Below, in pieces: positions 40,701 through 51,123 of a DNA stretch of 64,000 nucleotides; position 1 is the first letter of the stretch; every line of letters starts with the position of its first letter. The position numbers were made by a program, and so were the translations under genes. The stretch is from Glandiceps talaboti (lineage: Eukaryota; Hemichordata; Enteropneusta; Spengelidae): assembly GCF_964340395.1 (NCBI RefSeq), contig NC_135565.1, positions 717,001-781,000 of the forward strand, in the 5' to 3' direction. The notes below the pieces were generated by a model that saw only the letters and a list, made by a program, of their open reading frames with translations, was not told the origin of the DNA and searched no databases.

Positions 40701-42263
40701 ATATGACTTAATACTATGACTAACCCAGTATGACTTAATACTATGACTAACCCAGTATGACTCAATACTATGACTAACCCAATATGACTTAATACTATGA
40801 CTAACCCAATATGACTTAATACTATGACTAACCCAATATGACTTAATACTATAACTAACCCAGTATGACTTAATACTATGACTAACCCAATATGAATTAA
40901 TACTATGACTAACCCAATATGACTTAATACTATGACTAACCCAATATGACTTAATACTATGACTAACCCAAAATGACTTTAAGTTAATACTATGACTAAC
41001 CCAATATGACTTAATACTATGACTAACCCAATATGACTTAATACTATGACTAACCCAATATGACTTAATACTATGACTAACCCAATATGACTTAATACTA
41101 TGACTAACCCAATATGACTTAATACTATGACTAACCCAATATGACTTAATACTATGACTAACCCAATATGACTTAATACTATGACTAACCCAATATGACT
41201 TAATACTATGACTAACCCAATATGACTTAATATTATGACTAACCCAGTATGACTTAATACTATGACTAACCCAGTATGACTTAATACTATGACTAACCCA
41301 ATATGACTTAATACTATGACTAACCCAATATGACTTAATACTATGACTAACCCAATATGACTTAATACTATGACTAACCCAATATGACTTAATATTATGA
41401 CTAACCCAATATGACTTAATACTATGACTAACCCAATATGACTTAATACTATGACTAACCCAATATGACTTAATACTATGACTAACCCAATATGACTTAA
41501 TATTATGACTAACCCAATATGACTTAATACTATGACTAACCCAATATAACTTAATACTATAACTAACCCAATATGACTTAATACTATGACTAACCCAATA
41601 TGACTTAATACTATGACTAACCCAATATAACTTAATACTATGACTAACCCAGTATGACTTAATACTATGACTAACCCAATATGACTTAATACTATGACTA
41701 ACCCAATATGACTTAATACTATGACTAACCCAATATGACTTAATACTATGACTAACCCAATATGACTTAATATTATGACTAACCCAATATGAATTAATAC
41801 TATGACTAACCCAGTATGACTTAATACTATGACTAACCCAGTATGACTTAATACTATGACTAACCCAATATGAATTAATACTATGACTAACCCAGTATGA
41901 CTTAATACTATGACTAACCCAATATGACTTAATACTATGACTAACCCAGTATGACTTAATACTATGACTAACCCAGTATGACTTAATACTATGACTAACC
42001 CAATATGACTTAATACTATGACTAACCCAGTATGACTTAATACTATAACTAACCCAATATGACTTAATACTATGACTAACCCAATATGACTTAATACTAT
42101 GACTAACCCAATATGACTTAATACTATGACTAACCCAGTATGACTTAATACTATAACTAACCCAATATGACTTAATACTATAACTAACCCAATATGACTT
42201 AATATTATGACTAACCCAATATGAATTAATACTATGACTAACCCAGTATGACTTAATACTATA
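37740..42263. repeat. 27-bp minisatellite array, about 167 copies
   Basis: The unit is TATGACTAACCCAATATGAC then TTAATAC. Variants are CAATATG/CAGTATG, GACTTAA/GAATTAA, and TATGACTA/TATAACTA. One disrupted unit (AAAATGACTTTAAGTTAATAC) is at 40967-40987. The 27-bp period leaves a 1021-codon minus-strand frame open that is a repeat artefact. The unit contains TAACCC but no telomeric tract. Confidence 0.98.
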
Positions 42264-42990
42264 ACACAGGATAATCTGATGAGAGATTAGAAGAGATCAG
42301 ATGAGATTGTTATGAAGTCAGATAACACAGGATAATCTGATGAGAGAATAGAAGAGATCAGATGAGATTGTTATGAAGTCAGATAACACAGGATAATCTG
42401 ACGAGAGAATAGAAGAGATCAGATGAGATTGTTATGAAGTCAGATAACACAGGATAATCTGACGAGAGAATAGAAGAGATCAGATGAGATTGTTATGAAG
42501 TCAGATAACACAGGATAATCTGACGAGAGATTAGAAGAGATCAGATGAGATTGTTATGAAGTCAGATAACACAGGATAATCTGACGAGAGAATAGAAGAG
42601 ATCAGATGAGATTGTTATGAAGTCAGATAACACAGGATAATCTGATGAGAGATTAGAAGAGATCAGATGAGATTGTTATGAAGTCAGATAACACAGGATA
42701 ATCTGATGAGAGATTAGAAGAGATCAGATGAGATTGTTATGAAGTCAGATAACACAGGATAATCTGATGAGAGATTAGAAAAGATCAATGAGATTGTTAT
42801 GAAGTCAGATAACACAGGATAATCTGATGAGAGATTAGAAGAGATCAGATGAGATTGTTATGAAGTCAGATAACACAGGATAATCTGATGAGAGATTAGA
42901 AGAGATCAGATGAGATTGTTATGAAGTCAGATAACACAGGATAATCTGATGAGAGATTAGAAAAGATCAATGAGATTGTTATGAAGTCAG
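42264..42990. repeat. 61-bp minisatellite array, about 12 copies
   Basis: The unit is ATAACACAGGATAATCTGAT, GAGAGATTAGAAGAGATCAG, ATGAGATTGTTATGAAGTCAG. It begins directly where the 27-bp array ends (CTATAACACAGG), with no spacer. Two copies share the same AAAAGATCAATGAG deletion variant, five units apart at most, indicating block duplication. Confidence 0.96.
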
Positions 42991-43300
42991 ACAATAATAT
43001 GGAGGATGATTTGATGTAGTGATTATGGGACATTATTTATTTAGTACATCTCTAATAATGAGTTGTTCTTATATTTATACACAAAGGACATTTTTCGCAT
43101 TATAAATCAGACAACTACATATGAAATGAAATACAAGTTGTCTTCTTTAAGCTTAAGAAAAAATATTATCCCATAATGGTGATATTAGTTTTTTAAATAG
43201 TCTCAATCATACAATTTCATGATATTTTTATTGACACTGAAATTGATAATGTGTTCAGTATTAACTAAAAAGGTATCAATATGCTATTACAAACTATATC
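42991..43300. other. Intron, unique AT-rich sequence
   Basis: About 310 bp between the 61-bp array and the exon-edge duplication at 43301. Nothing recognisable. Confidence 0.5.
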
Positions 43301-43363
43301 TTAGAGTTATCTGGATCACAGTAATCCAGCAGGGAATCGCAGAAATGATATCCCATAGCTTAA
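43301..43363 (-). repeat. Duplicate of the 3' edge of exon 43373-43498, decoy donor
   Basis: The sequence from TTAGAGTTATCTGGATCACA to ATCCCATAGCTT is repeated 73 bp away at 43374-43436, where it is coding. The outer copy has one substitution within the coding match (CGCAGAAAT/CACAGAAAT). In gene orientation the real exon ends CTCTAAG then GTAAAC, while the copy reads CTCTAAG then ATATAG, so the donor GT has become AT. Confidence 0.92.
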
Positions 43364-43372
43364 AATGTTTAC

Positions 43373-43498
43373 CTTAGAGTTATCTGGATCACAGTAATCC
43401 AGCAGGGAATCACAGAAATGATATCCCATAGCTTCATAATCTGTAGTACTGAAGTGATACCGAGCTTTCTTACCCATCGATGAACCACAAAAGGTTGC
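43373..43498 (-). CDS. AGBL2/AGBL3-like: CCP2/3-like carboxypeptidase exon, end of catalytic domain
   Basis: A 126-bp, phase-0 exon of 42 codons. The acceptor AATTTTAG precedes 43498 and the donor GTAAAC is at 43367-43372. It reads ATFCGSSMGKKARYHFSTTD, YEAMGYHFCDSLLDYCDPDN and SK. It follows the FTME of exon 46092-46193, so that the join gives FTMEATFCGS, the strongly conserved catalytic-glutamate region of CCPs. GYHFCD and LLDYCDPD are family signatures near the end of the peptidase domain. Its last 63 bases are duplicated just downstream with a broken donor. Confidence 0.96.
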
Positions 43499-43589
43499 CT
43501 AAAATTAACAGAATGTAAGAAAAATATCATTAGTTCTACTATCTATAATTCACCACCACAAAATGTCCAAGATCAGACTTTGCACGAGA

Positions 43590-46085
43590 CCATAGAGGCT
43601 TTATATCAGACCATACATACTGGTACTATACAGGCTGTATATCAGACCATACATACTGGTACTATACAGGGTTTATATCAGACCATACATACTAGTACTA
43701 TACAGGGTTTATATCAGACCATACATACTGGTACTATACAGGGTTTATATCAGACCATACATACTAGTACTATACAGGGTTTATATCAGACCATACATAC
43801 TGGTACTATACTGGCTTTATATCAGACCATACATACTGGTACTATACAGGCTGTATATCAGACCATACATACTGGTACTATACAGGGTTTATATCAGACC
43901 ATACATACTAGTACTATACAGGGTTTATATCAGACCATACATACTGGTACTATACTGGCTTTATATCAGACCATACATACTGGTACTATACAGGCTTTAT
44001 ATCAGACCATACATACTGGTACTATACAGGCTGTATATCAGACCATACATACTGGTACTATACAGGCTTTATATCAGACCATACATACTGGTACTATACA
44101 GGCTTTATATCAGACCATACATACTGGTACTATACAGGGTTTATATCAGACCATACATACTGGTACTATACAGGCTTTATATCAGACCATACATACTGGT
44201 ACTATACAGGCTTTATATCAGACCATACATACTGGTACTATACAGGCTTTATACCAGACCATACATACTGGTACTATACAGGGTTTATATCAGACCATAC
44301 ATACTGGTACTATACTGGCTTTATATCAGACCATACATACTGGTACTATACAGGCTTTATATCAGACCATACATACTGGTACTATACAGGCTGTATATCA
44401 GACCATACATACTGGTACTATACAGGCTATATATCAGACCATATATACTGGTACTATACAGGGTTTATATCAGACCATACATACTGGTACTATACAGGGT
44501 TTATATCAGACCATACATACTGGCACTATACAGGCTTTATATCAGACCATACATACTGGTACTATACAGGGTGTATATCAGACCATACATACTGGTACTA
44601 TACAGGCTATATATCAGACCATATATACTGGTACTATACAGGGTTTATATCAGACCATACATACTGGTACTATACAGGGTTTATATCAGACCATACATAC
44701 TGGTACTATACAGGCTTTATATCAGACCATACATACTGGTACTATACAGGGTGTATATCAGACCATACACACTGGTACTATACAGGGTGTATATCAGACC
44801 ATACACACTGGTACTATACAGGGTTTATATCAGACCATACACACTGGTACTATACAGGCTTTATATCAGACCATACATACTGGTACTATACTGGCTTTAT
44901 ATCAGACCATACATACTGGTACTATACAGGCTTTATATCAGACCATACATACTGGTACTATACAGGCTGTATATCAGACCATACATACTGGTACTATACA
45001 GGCTTTATATCAGACCATATATACTGGTACTATACAGGGTTTATATCAGACCATACATACTGGTACTATACAGGGTTTATATCAGACCATACATACTGGT
45101 ACTATACAGGCTGTATATCAGACCATACATACTGGTACTATACAGGGTGTATATCAGACCATACACACTGGTACTATACAGGGTGTATATCAGACCATAC
45201 ACACTGGTACTATACAGGGTTTATATCAGACCATACACACTGGTACTATACAGGCTTTATATCAGACCATACATACTGGTACTATACAGGCTTTATATCA
45301 GACCATACATACTGGTACTATACTGGCTTTATATCAGACCATACATACTGGTACTATACAGGCTTTATATCAGACCATACATACTGGTACTATACAGGCT
45401 GTATATCAGACCATACATACTGGTACTATACAGGCTAGATATCAGACCATATATACTGGTACTATACAGGGTTTATATCAGACCATACATACTGGTACTA
45501 TACAGGGTTTATATCAGACCATACATACTGGCACTATACAGGCTTTATACCAGACCATACATACTGGTACTATACAGGCTTTATACCAGACCATACATAC
45601 TGGTACCATACAGGCTTTATACCAGACCATACATACTGGTATACTATACAGGCTTTATATCAGTCCATACATACTGGTACTATACAGGGTTTATATCAGA
45701 CCATACATACTGGTACTATACAGGCTTTATATCAGACCATACCAGTACATACTGGTACCATACAGGCTTTATATCAGACCATACATACTGGTACCATACA
45801 GGCTTTATATCAGACCATACATACTGGTACTATACAGGCTTTATATCAGACCATACATACTGGTACTATACAGGCTTTATATCAGACCATACATACTGGT
45901 ACTATACAGGCTTTATATCAGACCATACATACTGGTACTATACAGGCTTTATATCAGACCATACATACTGGTACTATACAGGCTTTATATCAGACCATAC
46001 ATACTGGTACTATACAGGCTTTATATCAGACCATACATACTGGTACTATACAGGCTTTATATCAGACCATACATACTGGTACTAT
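43590..46085. repeat. 36-bp minisatellite array, about 69 copies, abutting an exon donor
   Basis: The unit is GTACTATACAGGCTTTATAT followed by CAGACCATACATACTG. In gene orientation the real donor region reads GTAAGTATAGTACCAGTATG and each unit reads CTGTATAGTACCAGTATG, so the array identity begins about five bases inside the intron. Units vary at GGCTTT/GGGTTT/GGCTGT and ACTGGT/ACTAGT. Irregular units with insertions occur at 45635-45765. The 36-bp period keeps frames of 839 and 542 codons open on the plus strand, both artefacts. Confidence 0.97.
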
Positions 46086-46091
46086 ACTTAC

Positions 46092-46193
46092 TTCCATAGT
46101 AAAGCTATTCATAATTCCCATCTGCCACATCACAACTCGTCCTGTACCTTCTTTACTCTTCTGTACCTTGAATTTACAGCTCTGAAAGCTGAA
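46092..46193 (-). CDS. AGBL2/AGBL3-like: CCP2/3-like carboxypeptidase exon with catalytic glutamate
   Basis: A 102-bp, phase-0 exon of 34 codons. The acceptor GTCTATAG precedes 46193 and the donor GTAAGT is at 46086-46091. It reads [20 protein letters not shown] then [14 protein letters not shown]. The matching AGBL2 segment has the same order: FxFxSCxFKVQK, GTGRVVMW, then (Y/F)TME. The last codon, GAA, is the predicted catalytic base of the M14 active site, set directly against the splice donor. The exon is an island between two arrays: the 46-bp array upstream repeats its acceptor and first 20 bases, and the 36-bp array starts five bases past its donor. Confidence 0.96.
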
Positions 46194-46934
46194 CTATAGA
46201 GAAAACATATTTCATTTGATTACAGCTCTGAAAGCTGAACTATAGACAAAACATATTTCATTTGATTACAGCTCTGAAAGCTGAACTATAGAGAAAACAG
46301 ATTTCATTTGATTACAGCTCTGAAAGCTGAACTATAGACAAAACATATTTCATTTGATTAGAGCTCTGAAAGCTGAACTATAGACAAAACATATTTCATT
46401 TGATTACAGCTCTGAAAGCTGAACTATAGACAAACTAGATTTCATTTGATTACAGCTCTGAAAGCTGAACTATAGACAAAACAGATTTCATTTGATTACA
46501 GCTCTGAAAGCTGAACTATAGACAAAACATATTTCATTTGATTACAGCTCTGAAAGCTGAACTATAGACAAAACATATTTCATTTGATTAGAGCTCTGAA
46601 AGCTGAACTATAGACAAAACAGATTTCATTTGATTACAGCTCTGAAAGCTGAACTATAGACAAAACAGATTTCATTTGATTAGAGCTCTCAAAGCTGAAC
46701 TATAGACAAAACAGATTTCATTTGATTAGAGCTCTGAAAGCTGAACTATAGACAAAACAGATTTCATTTGATTACAGCTCTGAAAGGTGAACTATAGACA
46801 AAACAGATTTCATTTGATTACAGCTCTGAAAGCTGAACTATAGACAAAATAGATTTCATTTGATTAGAGCTCTCAAAGCTGAACTATAGACAAAACAGAT
46901 TTTATTTGATTAGAGCTCTGAAAGCTGAACTATA
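46174..46934. repeat. 46-bp minisatellite array, part 1, containing copies of an exon acceptor
   Basis: The unit is TCTGAAAGCTGAACTATAGA, CAAAACAGATTTCATTTGAT, TACAGC. On the minus strand each unit reads GTCTATAG then TTCAGCTTTCAGAGCTGTAA, which is the real acceptor and the first 20 coding bases of exon 46092-46193. About 16 copies occur here and 12 more at 47951-48531, past an inserted element. All copies I checked keep the AG. Confidence 0.96.
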
Positions 46935-47950
46935 GGCAACATTTGTGTTTCGCCATCTTGAACGCCGCACGGGGTTGTGGGATTGCTCTCGCAATGTGCA
47001 CCGGGAAATTTGAAGACCACCGAGGGGGTGTAATCGGTCGAAAGCCATCTTTACTATGGGCAACACCATACGAATACCGCACATTGATTACCGAATTATT
47101 TTCAGTTTCCGTGAGAGTTTGAAGAGATAACCATTCCATAAGCTTCTTTTTATCGTTTTTAATGTACCAAGATTTTTTTTTCACCGAACGTCGTCATTTC
47201 AAGACATTTTTTTACGATCGGCGATTTGGACGTGTTGTGATCGACTGTGTCAGCGGTAATACTGTTTACATCATTTTATGACGCGTTTTCGACTTACAAT
47301 CAGTATTCTGATGTCGTATTGCTCTCTATTTGTACGTGTTTTACAACATGAATGTGCAATGAACTATAGTGAGACAATATTTATACATGTATATATTATA
47401 TAAATTTATTTTTTTAGTATATTTGACAAGGAAGCCATGCAATGATTGAATTGAATCGGAATTTCTCTCCAGACACGCCACTCATGTTTTCGTGCGTGAT
47501 CGTTCGCTTCCGTATATTTCGTCAAAATATAGCAGTAAAATGTTGAAATCATGACATACATGTAGACAAAGAAATATTACCGAAATTGTGCTTAATTTAC
47601 CAGAAGTAATAACGCCGGAACACATGATACGGCGATGCTACAAATAGCGTTTACAGCCGTACTCGTGTTGATTAATTCCTTAGTTGTATGACGACGTACA
47701 GTGAAAAAAACTTCTTAGTACATTCAAGACAATGAAATTGAGCTACTGGAGTGGCTGTCGCTTCAAACTTTTACTGAAATTCCAAATAATTCGGTAATCA
47801 ATGTGCGGTATTCGTATGGTGTTGTCCATAGTAAAGATGGCTTTCGACTGATTACACCCCCTCGGTCGTCTCCAGATTTCCCGGTGCGCATTGCGAGAGC
47901 AATCCCACAACCCTGTGCGGCGTTCAAGATGGCGAAACACAAATGTTGCC
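46935..47950. mobile_element. TIR DNA element, about 1.0 kb with about 195-bp inverted ends, inserted in the 46-bp array
   Basis: The left end reads GGCAACATTTGTGTTTCGCC, ATCTTGAACGCCGCAC. The right end, reverse-complemented, reads the same, and the pairing continues with a few mismatches through GGGTTGTGGGATTGCTCTCG, GTGTAATC, GAAAGCCATCTTTACTATGG and CACATTGATTACCGAATTAT, about 195 bp in all. It splits a unit at CTATAGAC: the left flank ends CTATA and the right flank starts TATAGAC, so the target duplication is TATA, or TA if the ends are read as TAGGCAAC. The middle has no transposase. Each end carries CAAGATGGCG, a YY1-type motif, and a short frame MAKHKCC reading outward. Confidence 0.85.
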
Positions 47951-48531
47951 TATAGACAAAACAGATTTCATTTGATTACAGCTCTGAAAGCTGAACTATA
48001 GACAAAATAGATTTCATTTGATTAGAGCTCTGAAAGCTGAACTATAGACAAAACAGATTTCATTTGATTAGAGCTCTGAAAGCTGAACTATAGACAAAAC
48101 ATATTTCATTTGATTACAGCTCTTAAAGCTGAACTATAGACAAAACAGATTTCATTTGATTAGAGCTCTGAAAGCTGAACTATAGACAAAACAGATTTCA
48201 TTTGATTACAGCTCTGAAAGCTGAACTATAGACAAAACAGATTTCATTTGATTAGAGCTCTGAAAGCTGAACTATAGAGAAAACAGATTTCATTTGATTA
48301 CAGCTCTGAAAGCTGAACTATAGACAAAACAGATTTCATTTGATTACAGCTCTGAAAGCTGAACTATAGACAAAACAGATTTCATTTGATTACAGCTCTG
48401 AAAGCTGAACTATAGACAAAATAGATTTCATTTGATTACAGCTCTGAAAGCTGAACTATAGACAAAACATATTTCATTTGATTAGAGCTCTGAAAGCTGA
48501 ACTATAGACAAAACAGATTTCATTTGATTAC
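47951..48531. repeat. 46-bp minisatellite array, part 2
   Basis: Continuation of 46174-46934 after the TIR element. About 12 copies, with GATTACAG/GATTAGAG and CAAAACAG/CAAAACAT variants. It ends at TTTCATTTGATTACTGTACA. Confidence 0.96.
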
Positions 48532-49497
48532 TGTACAATCATGGATAACATTACAATAGTTGCCAAGATAACCCCAGTTCATGTGCAATGTCTCTTTCAA
48601 TGACAAAATATTGTCTTATTTGAACTGACTGTACAAAAATATCCCCACACTCATACTATTTTAGGAATATCAATTTAAACACAGACAAGTAAGAAATAGA
48701 TTGGCAGCAGGCCCTCTCCCTTTGTTCAAACATGGCCTTGAGTAAACATTACTCCATTGACATGGAAATAACTTTCAAACTTGTGAATCTGCCAAAGTTC
48801 AATGTCGTCTCGCATAAATCAACAAACCACACAATATTTAAGCGATATTTCGATGGGACAGTTTGCTTTTCTACTAACGGAACGTGGTGAGAAATTTGAA
48901 TATGCAACACCGGTGAAGATCTCCTGCTTTACAGACACCCTGGCCTTGGTTTACAGCGTTTTTTTAAGGCTGGGGAACTCATCAAATGTCAAAGTTAAAT
49001 CATTAAATGTAATAGACGACTTGCAATATCAGCACTTGAAGTCTCATGTGAACTTGAAGCAGACTCAGATCAAAGATATTTGACATGTAAACACATACCG
49101 TCACGTGTTGTTGACCGACACTACATAAACCTGTGTTTGACATGATGCAGGTAATTTTCCAGGTAGATACAACACTAATGCAATAAAAGTTGCAATATTA
49201 GTCTTTTCACGTTGATTGTGGCAGGGCTACATGCATGCTATGAATCAAAACAAGTCAGCTATCGGTCAGAATAGCTCTGCTGGTTTTTTTGTTCTTTATT
49301 GTCTTGTTTTTGTAACATATGTAGAAGTGGTTCTACTGTTCAGCTCTTCACTATGCAATTTTGTTTTAGCAAAGTAATAAAGTGGTTAGTGGTTTCATAT
49401 GATGACTCACACACACTAGAGAACACATTTCACACACAAAGTAGGTAAAATATTGTACTTTTATAATATAGTCACCATTTCACAAAATATCTATTTT
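48532..49497. other. Intron, mostly unique; one unassigned 93-codon ORF at 48802-49083 (+)
   Basis: The stretch holds a plus-strand frame starting MSSRINQQTTQYLSDISMGQ and ending LKQTQIKDI, with no recognised motif, no promoter-like context and antisense to the host gene. I leave it as an unassigned frame. The rest is AT-rich intron with no array. Confidence 0.4.
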
Positions 49498-49985
49498 ACC
49501 CCTAATTTGCATATTAATGACCCAATCAATTTGTCTTGAACAAATTTAAATCTTCTCATCCCAAGACACCTACACAACAAATTTCAGCTCAATTGGCCAA
49601 GTAGTTTTGGAGAGGAAGATTTTTGAAGCATTTTTACCAAACATTATATTTTAAGACCTAATTTGCATATTAATGACCCAGTCAATTTGTCTTGAACAAA
49701 TTTAAATCTTCTCATCCCAAGACACCTACACAACAAATTTCAACTCAATTGGCCAAGTAGTTTTGTTGGAGTAGATTTTTGAAGCATTTTTACCAAAAAT
49801 TCTATTTTTAGACCTAATTTGCATATTAATGACCAAGTCAATTTGTCTTGCACAAACTTATATCTGTTCATCAAATGACCCTGTAGTTTTGGAGAAGATG
49901 AAAGTAGAAAAGTTGACGGATGGAAGACAGACGTCGACGGAGAACCAATCTAATCCCTAAGCTCTGCTCAGCTGTCGCTAACAGC
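49498..49985. repeat. Dispersed repeat with about 155-bp module in three tandem copies
   Basis: CCTAATTTGCATATTAATGA begins modules at about 49501, 49660 and 49812. Each continues with CAATTTGTCTTGAACAAATT and, in the first two, TCAATTGGCCAAGTAGTTTT. The block ends with GACAGACGTCGACGGAGAAC and CGCTAACAGCGGAGCAAAAA. It resembles the plan of 6780-7415. Family unknown. Confidence 0.7.
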
Positions 49986-50203
49986 GGAGCAAAAAATACC
50001 GCCAATGACGTTGTAGCAAAACTGTACAGTTTTTAAAAATGTTTATCCATATGCTAGACCATGCTAACAATAGGTGTTCATTTGCTGAATGATTATCCAA
50101 CCATGTTGATATCTTTGAGATATACGTGATCATTTGGCTGTTGCTATAGGCATGGTCATGTTGCTAGATATACTTGCATACATTTTTGAATGTTTATTCA
50201 ATT
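49986..50203. repeat. Dispersed repeat family copy 2 (GTTGCTAG...)
   Basis: CGCCAATGACGTTGTAGCAA, CTGTACAGTTTTTAAAAATG, CATTTGGCTGTTGCTATAGG and GTCATGTTGCTAGATATA match the 8550-8985 copy in order and orientation. It is cut off at about 50203 by the TIR element that follows. Confidence 0.75.
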
Positions 50204-51123
50204 GTCTATTACCGGAGTTTTCCGAAAACAAGCCCATCCGTAAAGATTATTTGGCGAGTGGGCGTCTATTTGGTTTTTCAGATTCACTACGGCAAGAATT
50301 TTGCCTTGTTATATTGGTAACGTTAGTTTTTATTTAGTTCGAATGTTCAGTTGAAAAAACCATAAACTTAGAGTGCCAATAAAAATGGACGTTTTTTCCA
50401 CGAGAAGAATGCGACCGTGAAGGTAGGTACAGACACTTTTGTGCTGACATCGATCATCAAGCCGGCAGATGACTCAGGATGATCCGCAGACGTCACTGTC
50501 AATGACACACTGCGTCTAAAAATAGGTCAGGGTAATTTGCATGTTACATTACGAGTGGGCACACAAAGTGAATTTAACATCAAGTGAGAGTTGATGTAAT
50601 GTGTAATGTCATGTATAAATGAGTTCATGGAGATTTACAGCATGGATTGAGTGGGGATGGTTTGTTTGGTAATTTTTGTCTCCAAGGGAAAAAATACTTT
50701 TAATTTTCCAATCATAAAACGATCGTCCAGTGATGACAGACAACAAAATGCTGGCCTGTGGCTCGGTAATGGTAGTTCTCTTTTTGGAGTATGTGGTGGC
50801 CCTGAAAAGGGCCGTTTGGTTTGGGTTTCAACATGTTAAATCTGAGGGTACCACACTTACTCGGTAATAGTGTAGTCAAGTGCAGTACAACGGAGGATTT
50901 TTCGTACTGTGACTTCTTTACTCTCGGATAGGTAAAACCCAAGATTGCAAATCTGCGCAATACCTACTCTGCGAGAGTGGACGAATGCATTTTTTTTGGC
51001 TTGATTAAAACACTGCCAAATAATCGCCCTGGGCTTCTATTTAGTTCCTCTGTTGTGGTTCCGAATTTGCCGATTTTCCGAATAATGGCCCAGGGCTAGT
51101 TTTCGGAAAACTCCGGTAATAGG
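50204..51123. mobile_element. TIR element, about 0.92 kb, carrying a histone-type 3' stem-loop
   Basis: The left end reads CTATTACCGGAGTTTTCCGA, AAACAAGCCC. The right end, reverse-complemented, reads CTATTACCGGAGTTTTCCGA, AAACTAGCCC, so the ends are matched inverted repeats of about 30 bp. It sits inside a copy of the dispersed GTTGCTAG family. No transposase frame is visible. The interior is less AT-rich than its surroundings, with CpG-containing words. On the minus strand it contains a canonical-looking histone mRNA 3' processing site at 50798-50813. The target duplication is not resolved. Confidence 0.75.
50798..50813 (-). promoter_or_regulatory. Histone-type 3' stem-loop with downstream purine-rich element
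   Basis: The minus strand reads ACCAAAC, then GGCCCTTTTCAGGGCC, then ACCACA. This is the six-base-pair stem with TTTC loop of metazoan replication-dependent histone mRNAs, with the usual CCAAA-like left flank and ACCA right flank. About 13 bases further lies CCAAAAAGAGAACT, which resembles the purine-rich histone downstream element bound by U7 snRNA. The 180 bases upstream do not encode a recognisable histone C-terminus, so this is a processing signal without its gene. Confidence 0.6.

Noticed and set aside
37700-40765. 1021-codon open frame on the minus strand (repeated LSHTGLVIV-type nonapeptide)
   Set aside because: It is the 27-bp array read through; the period is a multiple of three and the unit has no stop in that frame. 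There is no non-repeat coding context.
43580-46199. Long plus-strand frames of 839 and 542 codons
   Set aside because: They follow the 36-bp array in two frames and lie antisense to the carboxypeptidase exon at 46092-46193.
48802-49083. 93-codon plus-strand ORF
   Set aside because: No family motif, no supporting signals and no second exon; kept only as a remark in the intron entry.
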